Notes under the pieces: model-generated | What the model was told of the DNA's origin: nothing | Seen by the model: the letters and a program-made list of their open reading frames with translations, nothing else | Database searches by the model: none | Position numbers and translations under genes: made by a program | Part shown: piece after piece, positions 8,224 to 17,732 of the stretch | Numbering within the stretch: position 1 is the first letter of the stretch | How the letters are laid out: every line of letters begins with the position of its first letter | Source of the DNA: Rhodospirillaceae bacterium | Lineage (GTDB): Bacteria; Pseudomonadota; Alphaproteobacteria; Thalassobaculales; Thalassobaculaceae | Direction: 5' to 3' | Length of the DNA: 64,000 nt | Assembly: GCA_018401495.1 (NCBI GenBank) | Contig: JAGYJX010000005.1 | Coordinates: 372,001-436,000 of the forward strand

Positions 8224-9828
8224 ATGCAGTTGAAGCTCGAGATTGTCAGCTTTCAGAAATCCCTTATGGGCGAAGGGCACACCCACACCTTCAGCGCCTC
8301 CGGCGGATCGATCGGCCGCAGCCGGGACAACGCCTGGATCCTGCCTGATCCCAACCGATACGTGTCGTCCTGTCACGCGGTGGTCGATTTCGCCGACGGC
8401 CGGTTCAGGATCACCGACACCAGCACCAATGGCGTCTTCGTCAATGGCAGCGGCACTGCCCTCGGCCGAGACCAGCGTGCCAACCTGTCGGATGGCGACC
8501 GACTTGTGCTTGGCGACTATGAAATCGCGGTCCGGCTGCAAGACGCCGGACAGCAGTCCAAGCCGGCCGCACCTTTGACCGCGGCCCGGCCGACGGCGGC
8601 CCGGCCAACGGGAACCCTTGGAGTCAGCGAGCCGCAGCCACCCCAGGACATTCTCGATGTGGTGGGCAGCCGCCGTGCCGAACCCCGGCTAGGCCGTCCT
8701 GCCATTATGACCGAGCCGCCAGCACAATCCGGCATACCAATGCCGCCGCCCCGGTCCCGGCCACCCGCACCCCTCCCGCCGTCGCCACCGCGGCCGGCAG
8801 GACAGCTTTCCACGCTGTCAGCGCCAACAGGAATCCCCGAGGACTTCGATCTTCCCGCCGCAGCACGGCCGCCCGCCACACGCCCGTCTTCCACTCGCCA
8901 GTCCGCCGAGATTTCTTCTGACCAGCCTCCGTCTGCCGGGCGCACGCCAGCCGGGCGTCCGCCGGCGCCGCCCCTGGTGTCGGCACCGACACCACTCCCG
9001 ACGAGACCGTTGTTGCCGGACGATCTGGACGATCTGCTCCCGGGTTCGACGGCCCCGGAACGACCGGCTTCGCGGGTCGCAGCGCCGCCGGAGCTGACGC
9101 CGGCGCCCCCAGTGCTCAGCCGGACCTCCGCCCCGTCTCCGGCCGTCCCGACAGCGCCCCCTGCCCTACCGGACGAGTTCGACGACCTGATCCCCCCCCC
9201 TCCAGGGCGGGAGGCCACGACGGCACCGTCCCGCGTGCTTCCAGACGGCGTCCCGCTGTTGCGGCCGGTTCCCGGTACCGGAAACCGGCCGGACCCTCTT
9301 TCTCCCACGCCCCGCTCGGCTCCATCGATACCGAGCGTGTCGCGGCCGAACCTCGGCGATGATTCTGTCATAAACGCGCTCGCCGACGGACTCGGCCTCG
9401 ACCCCGATGCGCTCGCCGGTCCCGACGCACTCGCCATGGTTACGCTGACCAGCAGGGCAGCGCGCGCCGCGGCCCTCGGTATTGCCGACGCCCTCGACGC
9501 CCGCGCCGCGCTCGCTCGCGCGTCTGGTGTCGACCCCAGGGCACTCGACCGTGGCACCGACAACCCATTCGTGCTGTACCGCTCTGGAGAGGAGGCGCTG
9601 AAGCGCGCCCTGACCCAAGGTCCCGGCCAAGGCCAGCCGCTCGATGTCGCCACCCGGCAGTCCGTAGCCACCCTCACCGTGAACGCGTCGGCGGCCGCAG
9701 CGGCCCTGGAGGTCCTTCTGGCCCACTTCGACGGTGAAGCGCCGCCACGAACATCGACCGAAGCCCGAGAAATCTTCGGCACCGCCTTCCTGAACGCGTA
9801 TCATAGAGAGATCAGCCGGTTGGACTGA
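8224..9828 (+). CDS. tagH: T6SS FHA-domain protein (TagH/Fha type)
   Basis: This 534-residue protein carries an N-terminal forkhead-associated domain (about residues 1-105) with the classic SIGRSRDN, SSCHAVV and TSTNGVFVNG motifs for phosphothreonine binding. A very long Pro/Ala linker (about 115-375) follows. The C-terminal helical domain (from SVINALADGLGLDPDALAG to ALEVLLAHFDGEA, ending FLNAYHREISRLD) is the one found in T6SS FHA proteins. The start ATG at 8224 is chosen because a GGAGGG site lies just upstream and the FHA domain begins there. In other T6SS clusters Fha proteins are phosphorylated by PpkA and trigger assembly, and both PpkA and PppA are encoded downstream. The linker holds three short acidic repeats of the type PDDLDDLLP. 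Confidence 0.9.
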   Translation: MQLKLEIVSFQKSLMGEGHTHTFSASGGSIGRSRDNAWILPDPNRYVSSCHAVVDFADGRFRITDTSTNGVFVNGSGTALGRDQRANLSDGDRLVLGDYEIAVRLQDAGQQSKPAAPLTAARPTAARPTGTLGVSEPQPPQDILDVVGSRRAEPRLGRPAIMTEPPAQSGIPMPPPRSRPPAPLPPSPPRPAGQLSTLSAPTGIPEDFDLPAAARPPATRPSSTRQSAEISSDQPPSAGRTPAGRPPAPPLVSAPTPLPTRPLLPDDLDDLLPGSTAPERPASRVAAPPELTPAPPVLSRTSAPSPAVPTAPPALPDEFDDLIPPPPGREATTAPSRVLPDGVPLLRPVPGTGNRPDPLSPTPRSAPSIPSVSRPNLGDDSVINALADGLGLDPDALAGPDALAMVTLTSRAARAAALGIADALDARAALARASGVDPRALDRGTDNPFVLYRSGEEALKRALTQGPGQGQPLDVATRQSVATLTVNASAAAAALEVLLAHFDGEAPPRTSTEAREIFGTAFLNAYHREISRLD

Positions 9829-9852
9829 CAGGACGATTTGGGGGAATTGGGG

Positions 9853-10359
9853 ATGGTGAACCGGACGCTTGCGTCGGTCGGAGGTTGGGCGCGGTCGGCG
9901 GCGGTCACGGCAACCTTGGCGCTCGCGGCCTGTGGGTCGTCGGCTCCGGATCCGACTACCGTGGCGATGTCCATCGCGGCGACCGGCGCGATCAACCCGA
10001 ACAGCGTTTCCGAGCCCTCGCCGTTAGTTCTGCGCGTCTACCAGTTGAAGTCGGACGCCGCCTTCAACGCCGCCGAGTTCTCGGAGATCTTCTACGGTGA
10101 CCGCAAGGTGCTCGGGGGCGACCTGTTGGGGCAGAAGGAGTTCAACGTTAAGCCCGGCGACAAGATCACTTACGACGATACTGTCAGCCCGGAAACCCGT
10201 TATATCGGGGTGGTGGCGGGTTTCCGCGATATTGAGAACGCCACATGGCGGGCGGTCGAGCCGGCGACCCCGGAGGAAGCCAACACGCTGATCCTGAACG
10301 TCGACACCCTGTCGGTCGCGTTTCAGCGGCCAAGTTCGAGCTGGTGGAACATCTTTTGA
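9853..10359 (+). CDS. tssJ: TssJ, T6SS outer-membrane lipoprotein
   Basis: This 168-residue lipoprotein (VasD/Lip family) anchors the T6SS membrane complex in the outer membrane and binds the periplasmic part of TssM. It has a signal peptide ending in the lipobox LALAAC, then the TssJ beta-sandwich blocks: PLVLRVYQLKSDAAFNAAEF, EIFYGDRKVLGGDLL and the TRYIGVVAGFRDIENATWR block. I use ATG at 9853 rather than TTG at 9838 because the signal peptide then has normal length. The gene begins the tssJKLM core in the usual order. Confidence 0.93.
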   Translation: MVNRTLASVGGWARSAAVTATLALAACGSSAPDPTTVAMSIAATGAINPNSVSEPSPLVLRVYQLKSDAAFNAAEFSEIFYGDRKVLGGDLLGQKEFNVKPGDKITYDDTVSPETRYIGVVAGFRDIENATWRAVEPATPEEANTLILNVDTLSVAFQRPSSSWWNIF

Positions 10360-10407
10360 TCGCGACGACCTCGCAAGTGGCGAGGAACAGCAACCGACGG
10401 AGCCGGC

Positions 10408-11742
10408 ATGGCGACCGAAAATAAGCCTCTGTGGATCGAGGGGATGTTCATGCGTCCCCATCACTTCCAACAGCACGACCGCTACGTCGAGGCGCTCGTG
10501 GAGGCGCGCAGCGCGGCGCTGCGCCCGCACTCTTGGGGAGTGGTGGCGTTGGAACTCGACCGCCAGGCGCTCGGCCTGGGCAAGTTGGCGGTCGTCAGGG
10601 TTCGGGCGGTAATGCCGGACGGCACTCCCGTCGAACTGCCCTCGCATGGCCTGTCGGTAACGCCGCGCGACATCCCCACCCGGTTCTCGAACGGCCGGGT
10701 GTATCTGGCGATGCCGGTCCGGGCCGGCGACGGACCGGAGATCGATCCGGGCCAGGACGGGCGCATCAACCCGCGGTTCCAAGCGACGCCGCGGAACCTC
10801 CGCAACAGCACGCAACGCTCGTCCGGTGAGATCGAGGTACAGGTCGCCGTCCCGAACCTCCGGCTGGTGCTGGAAGGCGAGCCGGTCGACGATCTCGTCC
10901 TGCTACCGGTCGCGCGGGTCTCCGAGCGCACCGCCGACGGCGCGGTGGTTCTCGACGATGAATTCCTGCCCCCCGCCCTGGATTGCGGCGCCCAGACGGG
11001 GTTTGGACGGTTCATTGGAGAGGTTGTGTCCCTGCTCCGGCGACGGGGCGAGGCGCTGGCGGCGATGGTCGACCCTGCCCGTGCCGACGGGGTTTCCACC
11101 TTGACCGACTTCCTCCTACTGCAGCTAGTGAACCGCTTTGAGCCGCTGTTCGAGCACTACGCCGCGACCCGGCCACTGCACCCGGATCAGGTCTACGCTG
11201 CGGCTCTGCAACTCGCGGGTGAACTGTCGACCTTCGACGGCGGGCGTCGGCCGCCGGTGTTCCCACCCTACGTTCACGATGCCCTGGACACCTGCTTCCC
11301 GCCGCTGCTCCAGCACATCAGGCAGTCCCTCAGCGTCGTTACCGAGCGCTCGGCGATGCAACTGCCGATTGAAGCTCGAAAGTATGGGGTCTACATCTCG
11401 ATCATCGCCGACCAGACGCTGCTGCGGCAGGCTCGTTTCGTTCTGGCGGTCCAGGCCAGCGTCAACAGTTCGGACATCCTGAGAGACTTCCCGAACCAGG
11501 TTAAGATCGGACCGGTCGAGGAGATCCGGAACTTGGTGAACCTGCAGTTGCCCGGCATTGGGCTGCGGGCGCTCCCAGTGGCACCTCGGGAGATCCCCTA
11601 CCACAGCGAGACGGCGTATTTCGAACTGGACAAGCGTGCCGACCTTTGGTCGAAGCTCAACGGGTCGGCCTCCTTTGCGTTCCACGTCGCCGGCGAATAT
11701 CCAGGCCTTCGGCTGGATTTTTGGGCCATTCGGGAGGACTGA
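10408..11742 (+). CDS. tssK: TssK, T6SS baseplate adaptor
   Basis: TssK (ImpJ/VasE), 444 residues, connects the cytoplasmic baseplate to the TssL/TssM membrane complex. The sequence opens with the near-invariant LWIEGMFMRPHHFQQHDRY and contains LPPALDCGAQ, RFEPLFEHY and the C-terminal PYHSETAYFELDK segment, all diagnostic. Length is normal. A GGAG site precedes the ATG, and only three bases separate its stop from the GTG of tssL. Confidence 0.96.
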   Translation: MATENKPLWIEGMFMRPHHFQQHDRYVEALVEARSAALRPHSWGVVALELDRQALGLGKLAVVRVRAVMPDGTPVELPSHGLSVTPRDIPTRFSNGRVYLAMPVRAGDGPEIDPGQDGRINPRFQATPRNLRNSTQRSSGEIEVQVAVPNLRLVLEGEPVDDLVLLPVARVSERTADGAVVLDDEFLPPALDCGAQTGFGRFIGEVVSLLRRRGEALAAMVDPARADGVSTLTDFLLLQLVNRFEPLFEHYAATRPLHPDQVYAAALQLAGELSTFDGGRRPPVFPPYVHDALDTCFPPLLQHIRQSLSVVTERSAMQLPIEARKYGVYISIIADQTLLRQARFVLAVQASVNSSDILRDFPNQVKIGPVEEIRNLVNLQLPGIGLRALPVAPREIPYHSETAYFELDKRADLWSKLNGSASFAFHVAGEYPGLRLDFWAIRED

Positions 11743-11745
11743 CCG

Positions 11746-12609
11746 GTGCGCCCGCCTATCGCTGTCGACGAGGACCCGACTGTCGTTCAGACCCGACCGG
11801 GTGCGGCCCGCCGGCCGCCGGCACCGGCTGGGGTGCCGGGCCGGATCCGTGCGGTGTTGGGCGGGGGCGGCATCCCGGCCGGCCCCATCGACTTGAAATC
11901 CTATCAATCCGCAAAAGCCTATCCGAAAAATCCGCTCATCACCGCCGCCGGCACCCTTTTCGACCTGATGGTCGAACTCTCCACCACGACGGAGCATCCC
12001 GACGTTGCCGGACTGCAGCGGCAGGTGATCGAGGAGATCCAGCGCTTCGAGCAGCGCGCCACGGCGGCCGGCTGCATCGGCGACCATGTCCTGACCGCGC
12101 GCTACGTGCTCTGCTCGGCACTTGACGAGACGGTCCTGCTGACTTCCTGGGGTGGCGAGAGCGTCTGGAGCCAGCGCAGCCTGTTGTCGATCTTCCAGAA
12201 CGAGACCTGGGGCGGAGAGAAAGTATTCGTGCTGCTGCAGCGGCTGCGTCAGGACCCGGCCCGCAACCTGGACGTCAACGAACTGATCGCCCTCACCCTG
12301 GCGCTCGGGTTCGAGGGTCGATATCGGGTCATGGAGAACGGACGCGCGGAGATCGAGGACCTTCGCAACGAGCTGCACCGTGAAATCGGGCGCCAGCGCA
12401 ACGTCAGCCCGAAGCCGCTCAGCGTCGAGTGGGAGGGAGTGAAGGCCGGTCGCGGTATCCGCAACCGGTTGCCGCTGTGGGTGGTGTTTGCGGTAACCGG
12501 CATCGTCATCCTCGGATTGTTCACCTGGTTTGACGTCCGTCAGTTCCAGATCAAGGCACCGGCGGTCGATAGGGTGAACGCCCTCGTGCCCCTGGCCTCA
12601 GGTTCCTAG
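11746..12609 (+). CDS. tssL: TssL, T6SS inner-membrane protein (IcmH/DotU-like)
   Basis: This 287-residue protein is a short-form TssL of the IcmH/DotU family, part of the TssJLM trans-envelope complex. After a Pro-rich N-terminus the cytoplasmic helical domain carries NPLITAAGTLFDLM, YVLCSALDETVL and WSQRSLLSIFQNETWGGE, then LALGFEGRYRV. A single membrane segment lies near residues 241-262 (LPLWVVFAVTGIVILGLFTWF). No peptidoglycan-binding OmpA domain follows, so anchoring to the wall would need another protein. The GTG start is supported by GGAGG at the end of tssK. Confidence 0.94.
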   Translation: MRPPIAVDEDPTVVQTRPGAARRPPAPAGVPGRIRAVLGGGGIPAGPIDLKSYQSAKAYPKNPLITAAGTLFDLMVELSTTTEHPDVAGLQRQVIEEIQRFEQRATAAGCIGDHVLTARYVLCSALDETVLLTSWGGESVWSQRSLLSIFQNETWGGEKVFVLLQRLRQDPARNLDVNELIALTLALGFEGRYRVMENGRAEIEDLRNELHREIGRQRNVSPKPLSVEWEGVKAGRGIRNRLPLWVVFAVTGIVILGLFTWFDVRQFQIKAPAVDRVNALVPLASGS

Positions 12610-12617
12610 GTACAGAC

Positions 12618-15600
12618 ATGGGCGTCGTCTCCTTGCTTAGCCGGGTGTTGTTCAGCCGGACGACCATGATCCTGGTGGGCTTGGCAGCGCTGGCGGCGCT
12701 GGTCTGGTTTGTCGGCCCGAAAGTGCAGGTCATGGGCGGCAAGCCGCTTGAAACAGCGGGCGCCAGGGCCGCTGCGATCGGAGCCCTGGTGGCGCTGTTG
12801 GTAGGGCTCGAACTCCTCCGGTACTGGCGTGTGCGGCGCCTCAACCGGAAGATGATCGAGAACCTGACGAACAGCCAATCGCTGACCGCCATGACCGACG
12901 GCACGGCGGACGAAGAGCTGGACGTTCTGCGCCAGCGTTTCGAGGACGCGATGGCCGCCCTCAAGGACAGCACTTCCTCGGGGGGCCAGCTCTACGACCT
13001 GCCCTGGTACCTGATTATCGGTCCGCCAGGCTCCGGCAAGACGACGATTCTGCGAAATTCCGGCCTGCAGTTCCCGCTCGCCGAACGCCTTGGCGTCGAG
13101 GTCATCGAGGGTGTCGGTGGGACGCGCAGCTGCGACTGGTGGCTGACCGACCAGGCGGTGCTACTCGACACCGCGGGACGCTACACCACCCAGGATATCA
13201 ACGCCGCCAGCGACGCCTCCACTTGGCGCGGATTCCTCAACATCCTCAAGGAGAGCCGCCCGCGGCAGCCGATCAACGGAGTCATTATCGCCATCAGCTT
13301 GGCCGACATTCTTGTTCAGGATGAGCAGGAACGGAAGCGCACGATCGAGGCCGTCAAGGCGCGCCTCCAGGAGATCATGCGCGGCTTCGGCATCCGGATG
13401 CCGGTTTATGTTCTGTTCACGAAGAGCGACTTGGTCGCCGGCTTCTCGGAGTTCTTTGAAGATCTCGAGGAGGAAGAACGTCTTCAGGTCTGGGGCATCA
13501 CGCTGCCGATGGAAGCGTCGAGCACCAGTTCGGCCGCGCTCAGCGCCCTCCATACCCGGATTGACGGGCTGCTGGAGCGGCTGAGCAGCCATGTGCCAAA
13601 CCGGCTGAACGACGAGCGCCTCACCGAGCGGCGACGGCAGATCTATGCCTTTCCAGAGCAGCTTGCCGGCATCCGGCCGTTGCTTGAGAGCTTCCTCGAG
13701 GAGGTGTTCCGGCCGAACCGGTACTCGATGCAGCCACTGTTTCGAGGCATGTACTTCACGAGCGGAACTCAGGAAGGCCGCCCGATCGACCGGATGCAGA
13801 CTGCATACGCCCGTGCCTTCGGTTTCGACGCGCCGAACCCGCAGCCTCACAGCGGGCCGGCCAAGCCGTTCTTCATCAACCACCTGCTGACCGACGTCAT
13901 CATCCGCGAGCGCGGTGTGGTCGGACGCAACCGTGTGATGGAGCGGCGGATCCTGCTGACCTATGCCGGCGTGTGCGCCGCCTGCCTGCTGCTGGTCGCG
14001 GTGCTTGGCGGCAACTGGTATCAAGGACAACTCGAGAGCGAGCGGGAAGTGGCGGCGCTCGATCGTGACGTCGAGCTGATCCAGAACGGCATCGCCGCGT
14101 ACGACGCCGACCCGACCTTGCTTTCGGCTTTGCCGCCGCTCGATCTCCTGCGTCGGCACGTCGACACGCTACAGGCCAGCGCGCTCGAGGAGAGCCTGGA
14201 ATGGTTCGACCTCGACGCCGACGCGCACCTTCGCGCTCCGGTCGAACAGGCGTATGCCCGGCTGCTCGCCCGCGTCGCGCTGCCTCGCATCAAAGCTCGT
14301 ATGGAGGCGGCGCTGCAGCAGGCGGTGAGCCGCCGCGATCCCGAAGCCATTAGCGAGGCGCTGGCGCTGTACCTTGGTCTTGGCAACCCCGAGAAGTTCG
14401 ACCGCCCCGCGGTCGAGCGCTGGATGACCCTGGAACTGGAGCAGGCGTTGCCGCTGCGTCCGGACATCCGCGAGGCGATCGAGCGTCATTCCCAGGCGCT
14501 GTTCGACGCTTGGCCCGGCCCGCAGCCTCTGAACCAGAACGTCATAACGGCGGCTCGGCGCGCGCTGGTGAGCGTCCCCCCGGTCGACCAGCTCTACTCT
14601 GCGCTGGAAGCGGCGGGCGAGCGCTATCCGGCCAAGGATCTGAACGATGTCATCGGCCTGGACGGCTTGCAGATCCTGGTTCGCCGCAGCCCGTCACGCG
14701 ACGCCCCGCAGATACCGTATCTCTACACCGCCGAAGGGTTCTACAATCTCTTCCTGCGGCAGTTGCCAACGCTGGCGCAGAGCCACACCAGTGAAGACTG
14801 GGTGGTCGGCCCCGAAGCCAAGGCAGCCAGCCAGGAGGAGCTCGCAACCCTGCTGCAGGATGCGTCCGACCGCTACGTCGAGAACTACATCGCCACTTGG
14901 CGGTCGTTCCTGAACGACATCGACATTCGCGGATTGCGGGACATCGGCGACGCCAACACGGTTCTGGCCACACTCTCGGGGAACCAATCGCCGATCGTCA
15001 GGCTGCTCGACTTCGTGGCGAACAACACCGAACTGCCGTTCCAGGCGACCGCGCCGGAGAGCGGCGCCGGGGCCGACGGCGCCTCCGCCTCGCCCGCAAC
15101 CGCCGCCTTGTCGCGCGCCGGTTCCGCCGCAGGGGCGTTGGCGACCCGCGCCGCCGGCGCGACCGGCGCGCTCAACCGTTGGCCCGGGACCACGATCTCA
15201 AGGGCGTTTTCCGACGTGATCGCGCTGTCGAAAGGCAGCAACGGTCAGCGCCCCGGAATCGCCGACGTGCAGCAGGATATCATCGCGGCCTACGGCCAGA
15301 TCAACGCCATCGACAGCGCCTCGGACGTCGGCAAGGCGGCGTTCGATGCAGTCCGCCAGCGCCTGCAGGCCAAGGACCAACGAGACGCGCTGTCACGGCT
15401 GTCCACCACCGCAGTCTCGCAGCCGGAACCGCTGCGCCAGATTCTCGGCGAGATCCCGGGAAGCCTCTGGTCGGTGACGCTTTCCGAGACGCGCGGCTAC
15501 CTGAACGATCAGTGGCGGCGCGAGGTGGTTGGCGAGTGTACCCGCGCCGTACTCAACCGGTATCCGGTTCACCGGGACGGCCGCGACGAGACCACCCTGA

Positions 15601-16196
15601 AAGATTTCGGTACCTTCTTCGGTCCGGGCGGCATTCTGGACGGCTTCCAGACCTCGTATCTTGCGGAATTCATCGATACCAGCACGCGGCCCTGGAAGAA
15701 CCGTCTGGTCCAGGGCGACGGCCTTAACCTGTCGGCGCCGTTCCTGAGCGCCCTGGAGAGTGCGGCGGTCGTGCGCAGCACGTTCTTCCGCAATGGAACC
15801 CCATCGCCAGCGGTCAACTTTACCTTGAAGCCGACTTATCTCGACGCCCAGGCCGCCAGGGTGGCAATCGACACCGGATCCCAGATCATCACTTACCGCC
15901 ACGAGCCGCCGCGCACGTTCAATCTGACTTGGCCGGACCCGAGCTCGGCCCAGCAGATTGCGGTCACCATCACCGACACCAACGGCAATTCCAACAGCAT
16001 CCAGACTGCCGGGCCCTGGGCGTGGTTCCGGCTGTTCGACCAACTTAAGCTCCAGACGACCGGCTTGGCGGACAAGTTCGTCCTGCCCATCGAGATCCGC
16101 GGACGCAAGGCGACATTCGAGTTGAACGCCGACAGCATCACGAACCCCTTCGAACTGCCGGAGTTGAGTGAATTCCGGTGCCAGCCGGGGTTGTGA
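12618..16196 (+). CDS. tssM: TssM, T6SS inner-membrane IcmF protein
   Basis: TssM (IcmF/VasK), 1192 residues, is the large inner-membrane subunit that spans the envelope and contacts TssJ. Two membrane helices lie near residues 16-34 and 53-69. A cytoplasmic NTPase domain has Walker A GPPGSGKT at 135-142, and DTAGRY follows. A third membrane helix (YAGVCAACLLLVAVLGGNWY) near residue 450 leads to the long periplasmic part, which ends with a beta-rich domain (WPDPSSAQQIAVTITD, WAWFRLFDQ, FELNADSITNPF). The frame is intact for its whole length, in contrast to tssF and tssC nearby. Confidence 0.96.
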   Translation: MGVVSLLSRVLFSRTTMILVGLAALAALVWFVGPKVQVMGGKPLETAGARAAAIGALVALLVGLELLRYWRVRRLNRKMIENLTNSQSLTAMTDGTADEELDVLRQRFEDAMAALKDSTSSGGQLYDLPWYLIIGPPGSGKTTILRNSGLQFPLAERLGVEVIEGVGGTRSCDWWLTDQAVLLDTAGRYTTQDINAASDASTWRGFLNILKESRPRQPINGVIIAISLADILVQDEQERKRTIEAVKARLQEIMRGFGIRMPVYVLFTKSDLVAGFSEFFEDLEEEERLQVWGITLPMEASSTSSAALSALHTRIDGLLERLSSHVPNRLNDERLTERRRQIYAFPEQLAGIRPLLESFLEEVFRPNRYSMQPLFRGMYFTSGTQEGRPIDRMQTAYARAFGFDAPNPQPHSGPAKPFFINHLLTDVIIRERGVVGRNRVMERRILLTYAGVCAACLLLVAVLGGNWYQGQLESEREVAALDRDVELIQNGIAAYDADPTLLSALPPLDLLRRHVDTLQASALEESLEWFDLDADAHLRAPVEQAYARLLARVALPRIKARMEAALQQAVSRRDPEAISEALALYLGLGNPEKFDRPAVERWMTLELEQALPLRPDIREAIERHSQALFDAWPGPQPLNQNVITAARRALVSVPPVDQLYSALEAAGERYPAKDLNDVIGLDGLQILVRRSPSRDAPQIPYLYTAEGFYNLFLRQLPTLAQSHTSEDWVVGPEAKAASQEELATLLQDASDRYVENYIATWRSFLNDIDIRGLRDIGDANTVLATLSGNQSPIVRLLDFVANNTELPFQATAPESGAGADGASASPATAALSRAGSAAGALATRAAGATGALNRWPGTTISRAFSDVIALSKGSNGQRPGIADVQQDIIAAYGQINAIDSASDVGKAAFDAVRQRLQAKDQRDALSRLSTTAVSQPEPLRQILGEIPGSLWSVTLSETRGYLNDQWRREVVGECTRAVLNRYPVHRDGRDETTLKDFGTFFGPGGILDGFQTSYLAEFIDTSTRPWKNRLVQGDGLNLSAPFLSALESAAVVRSTFFRNGTPSPAVNFTLKPTYLDAQAARVAIDTGSQIITYRHEPPRTFNLTWPDPSSAQQIAVTITDTNGNSNSIQTAGPWAWFRLFDQLKLQTTGLADKFVLPIEIRGRKATFELNADSITNPFELPELSEFRCQPGL

Positions 16197-16290
16197 CAGT
16201 CGGATCGCCGGCTGCGGCACTTCCGTCGACCGGCGCAGCCCGCTACCAATGGGCCTGTCGGCAGGGCACGGTCGGCACTCGGAGAGGCTC

Positions 16291-17001
16291 ATGGCAGGCT
16301 GCTACGGCAAGATCCCGTCTCTGGGCGACTTCCTGTCCCGGAATCTGCCGGCGACATTCGTGGAGGGCTGGGACGGCTGGCTGCGGCGGGTAATGGCTGG
16401 ATGCGCCCAGTCAGGCGGCGACTGGAGCGACCGCTATCTTGGCTCGCCGATCTGGCGATTCGTGCTGAGCGCCGGCGCCGGTGGCGGTCACGCCCGTGCA
16501 GGTATCCTGGTGCCGAGCGTCGACCGGATCGGGCGATGCTTTCCGCTGACAATCCTGGAACCGTTGCCGGACGACTCGACGTCGATCGCGGCGGCGATGG
16601 CCTGGGAAGAGGGCTACGAGCGCGCCGAGATGCTGGCCCTCGGCGCGATCAGTCAGGCGCTGGAAGCGGAGGTTTTCATCCAGCGACTTGCCGACTTGCA
16701 GGCCCCTTGGGCGGTGAGAGATCCGGCGAGTCCGCCGGTCGAGCGCTGGCGGTCGACGAGCGCCTCCGGATTCGGAACCCGTCTGCCCGGAGCCCCCGGT
16801 GGCGCCGGTGATCTTGACACGTTTGCCGCCGCGCTGGCGCTGCCCCTGCTGGCCCAGACCGAGGCCGGGTACTCGATCTGGTGGCATTTTGACTGGGAGC
16901 AGCGGTCGGCCGCGACGATGATGTTCGCCGGGCTGCCGCCGGCCGAAGCCGCCTGCGCGATGCTGCTGGGACACGCGGAGGATGGGGGATGGAGCCTCTG
17001 A
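16291..17001 (+). CDS. tagF: TagF, T6SS-associated protein
   Basis: This 236-residue protein is TagF (ImpM/SciT family), a repressor of T6SS firing in systems where it has been studied. The start MAGCYGKIPSLGDFLSRNLP and the WDGWLRR, PIWRFVLSAG and GVLVPSVDRIGRCFPL-type blocks are typical. ATG at 16291 is chosen because GGAGAGG lies at the right distance and the family begins with GxxGKxPxxGDF. It overlaps the next gene, the PP2C phosphatase, by 13 bases. TagF is often linked or fused to such phosphatases. Confidence 0.92.
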   Translation: MAGCYGKIPSLGDFLSRNLPATFVEGWDGWLRRVMAGCAQSGGDWSDRYLGSPIWRFVLSAGAGGGHARAGILVPSVDRIGRCFPLTILEPLPDDSTSIAAAMAWEEGYERAEMLALGAISQALEAEVFIQRLADLQAPWAVRDPASPPVERWRSTSASGFGTRLPGAPGGAGDLDTFAAALALPLLAQTEAGYSIWWHFDWEQRSAATMMFAGLPPAEAACAMLLGHAEDGGWSL

Positions 17002-17732
17002 TTTCGCTCTGGCGATCGGCGGCGCTGTCGCATTGCGGGGTCCGCCACCGCGAGAACGAGGATTCCTGCCTGGCTCGTCCGGAGGTCGGCCTGTGGGCCG
17101 TGGCCGACGGTATGGGCGGCCATGCCGACGGCCACATTGCCAGCCGCACCCTGTGCCGGGCGTTGGGGCGGATCCCGGCGTCCGGGTCGCTTCCGGAACT
17201 CGCGATGTCGGTCGACGCGGCGATCGCGGAAGCCAACGACACTCTGCTGATCCGGGGAACCTCGGCCCAGCCGCCGACGGTCATCGGCACGACCGCCGCG
17301 GTGCTGGTGATCCACAGCGGCTATGGTGTCTGCACCTGGTGCGGTGACAGCCGCGTCCACCTGGTACGGGACGGCGAGGCCTTCCTGCTCACACGCGATC
17401 ACAGCCTTATCCAGGAGATGCTCGACCGCGGTGAAATCGACCGAGAAGCCGCCCGCGACCACCGCGCCGGCCACATCGTCTCCCGCGCCGTCGGCGTCGG
17501 CAGCGTCGCCGAGATCGAGCGGATCGCGATCGAAGTGTGGCCAGGCGACCGGTTCCTGCTGTGCACCGACGGGATCAGCAGGCACGTGTCGGTACCCGAA
17601 CTGGCCGAATTGGTCGTCGACGACCCAGAGGCGGCGGTGCGCGGAGTCGTGGATCTGGCGCAGGCGCGAGGCGCCACCGACGATGTTACCGCCATCGCCG
17701 TCAGCCTGGACGCCGTCGGAGTGGAGGCGTGA
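16989..17732 (+). CDS. pppA: PppA, PP2C-type Ser/Thr phosphatase
   Basis: This 247-residue PP2C-family phosphatase reverses PpkA phosphorylation in T6SS posttranslational control. Metal-binding motifs are present: RHRENEDS near the N-terminus, AVADGMGGHADG, then GTTAAVLVI, CGDSRVHLVRDG and LCTDGISRHV, and the C-terminal GATDDVTAIAVSL with its final Asp. Length matches stand-alone bacterial PP2C enzymes. It overlaps tagF upstream, and its stop overlaps the ppkA start (GTGA). Confidence 0.94.
   Translation: MEPLISLWRSAALSHCGVRHRENEDSCLARPEVGLWAVADGMGGHADGHIASRTLCRALGRIPASGSLPELAMSVDAAIAEANDTLLIRGTSAQPPTVIGTTAAVLVIHSGYGVCTWCGDSRVHLVRDGEAFLLTRDHSLIQEMLDRGEIDREAARDHRAGHIVSRAVGVGSVAEIERIAIEVWPGDRFLLCTDGISRHVSVPELAELVVDDPEAAVRGVVDLAQARGATDDVTAIAVSLDAVGVEA

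Noticed and set aside
9166..9804. Minus-strand open frames opposite the FHA gene
   Set aside because: The Pro/Ala-rich linker gives Gly/Arg-rich antisense frames; nothing in them looks like a protein family.
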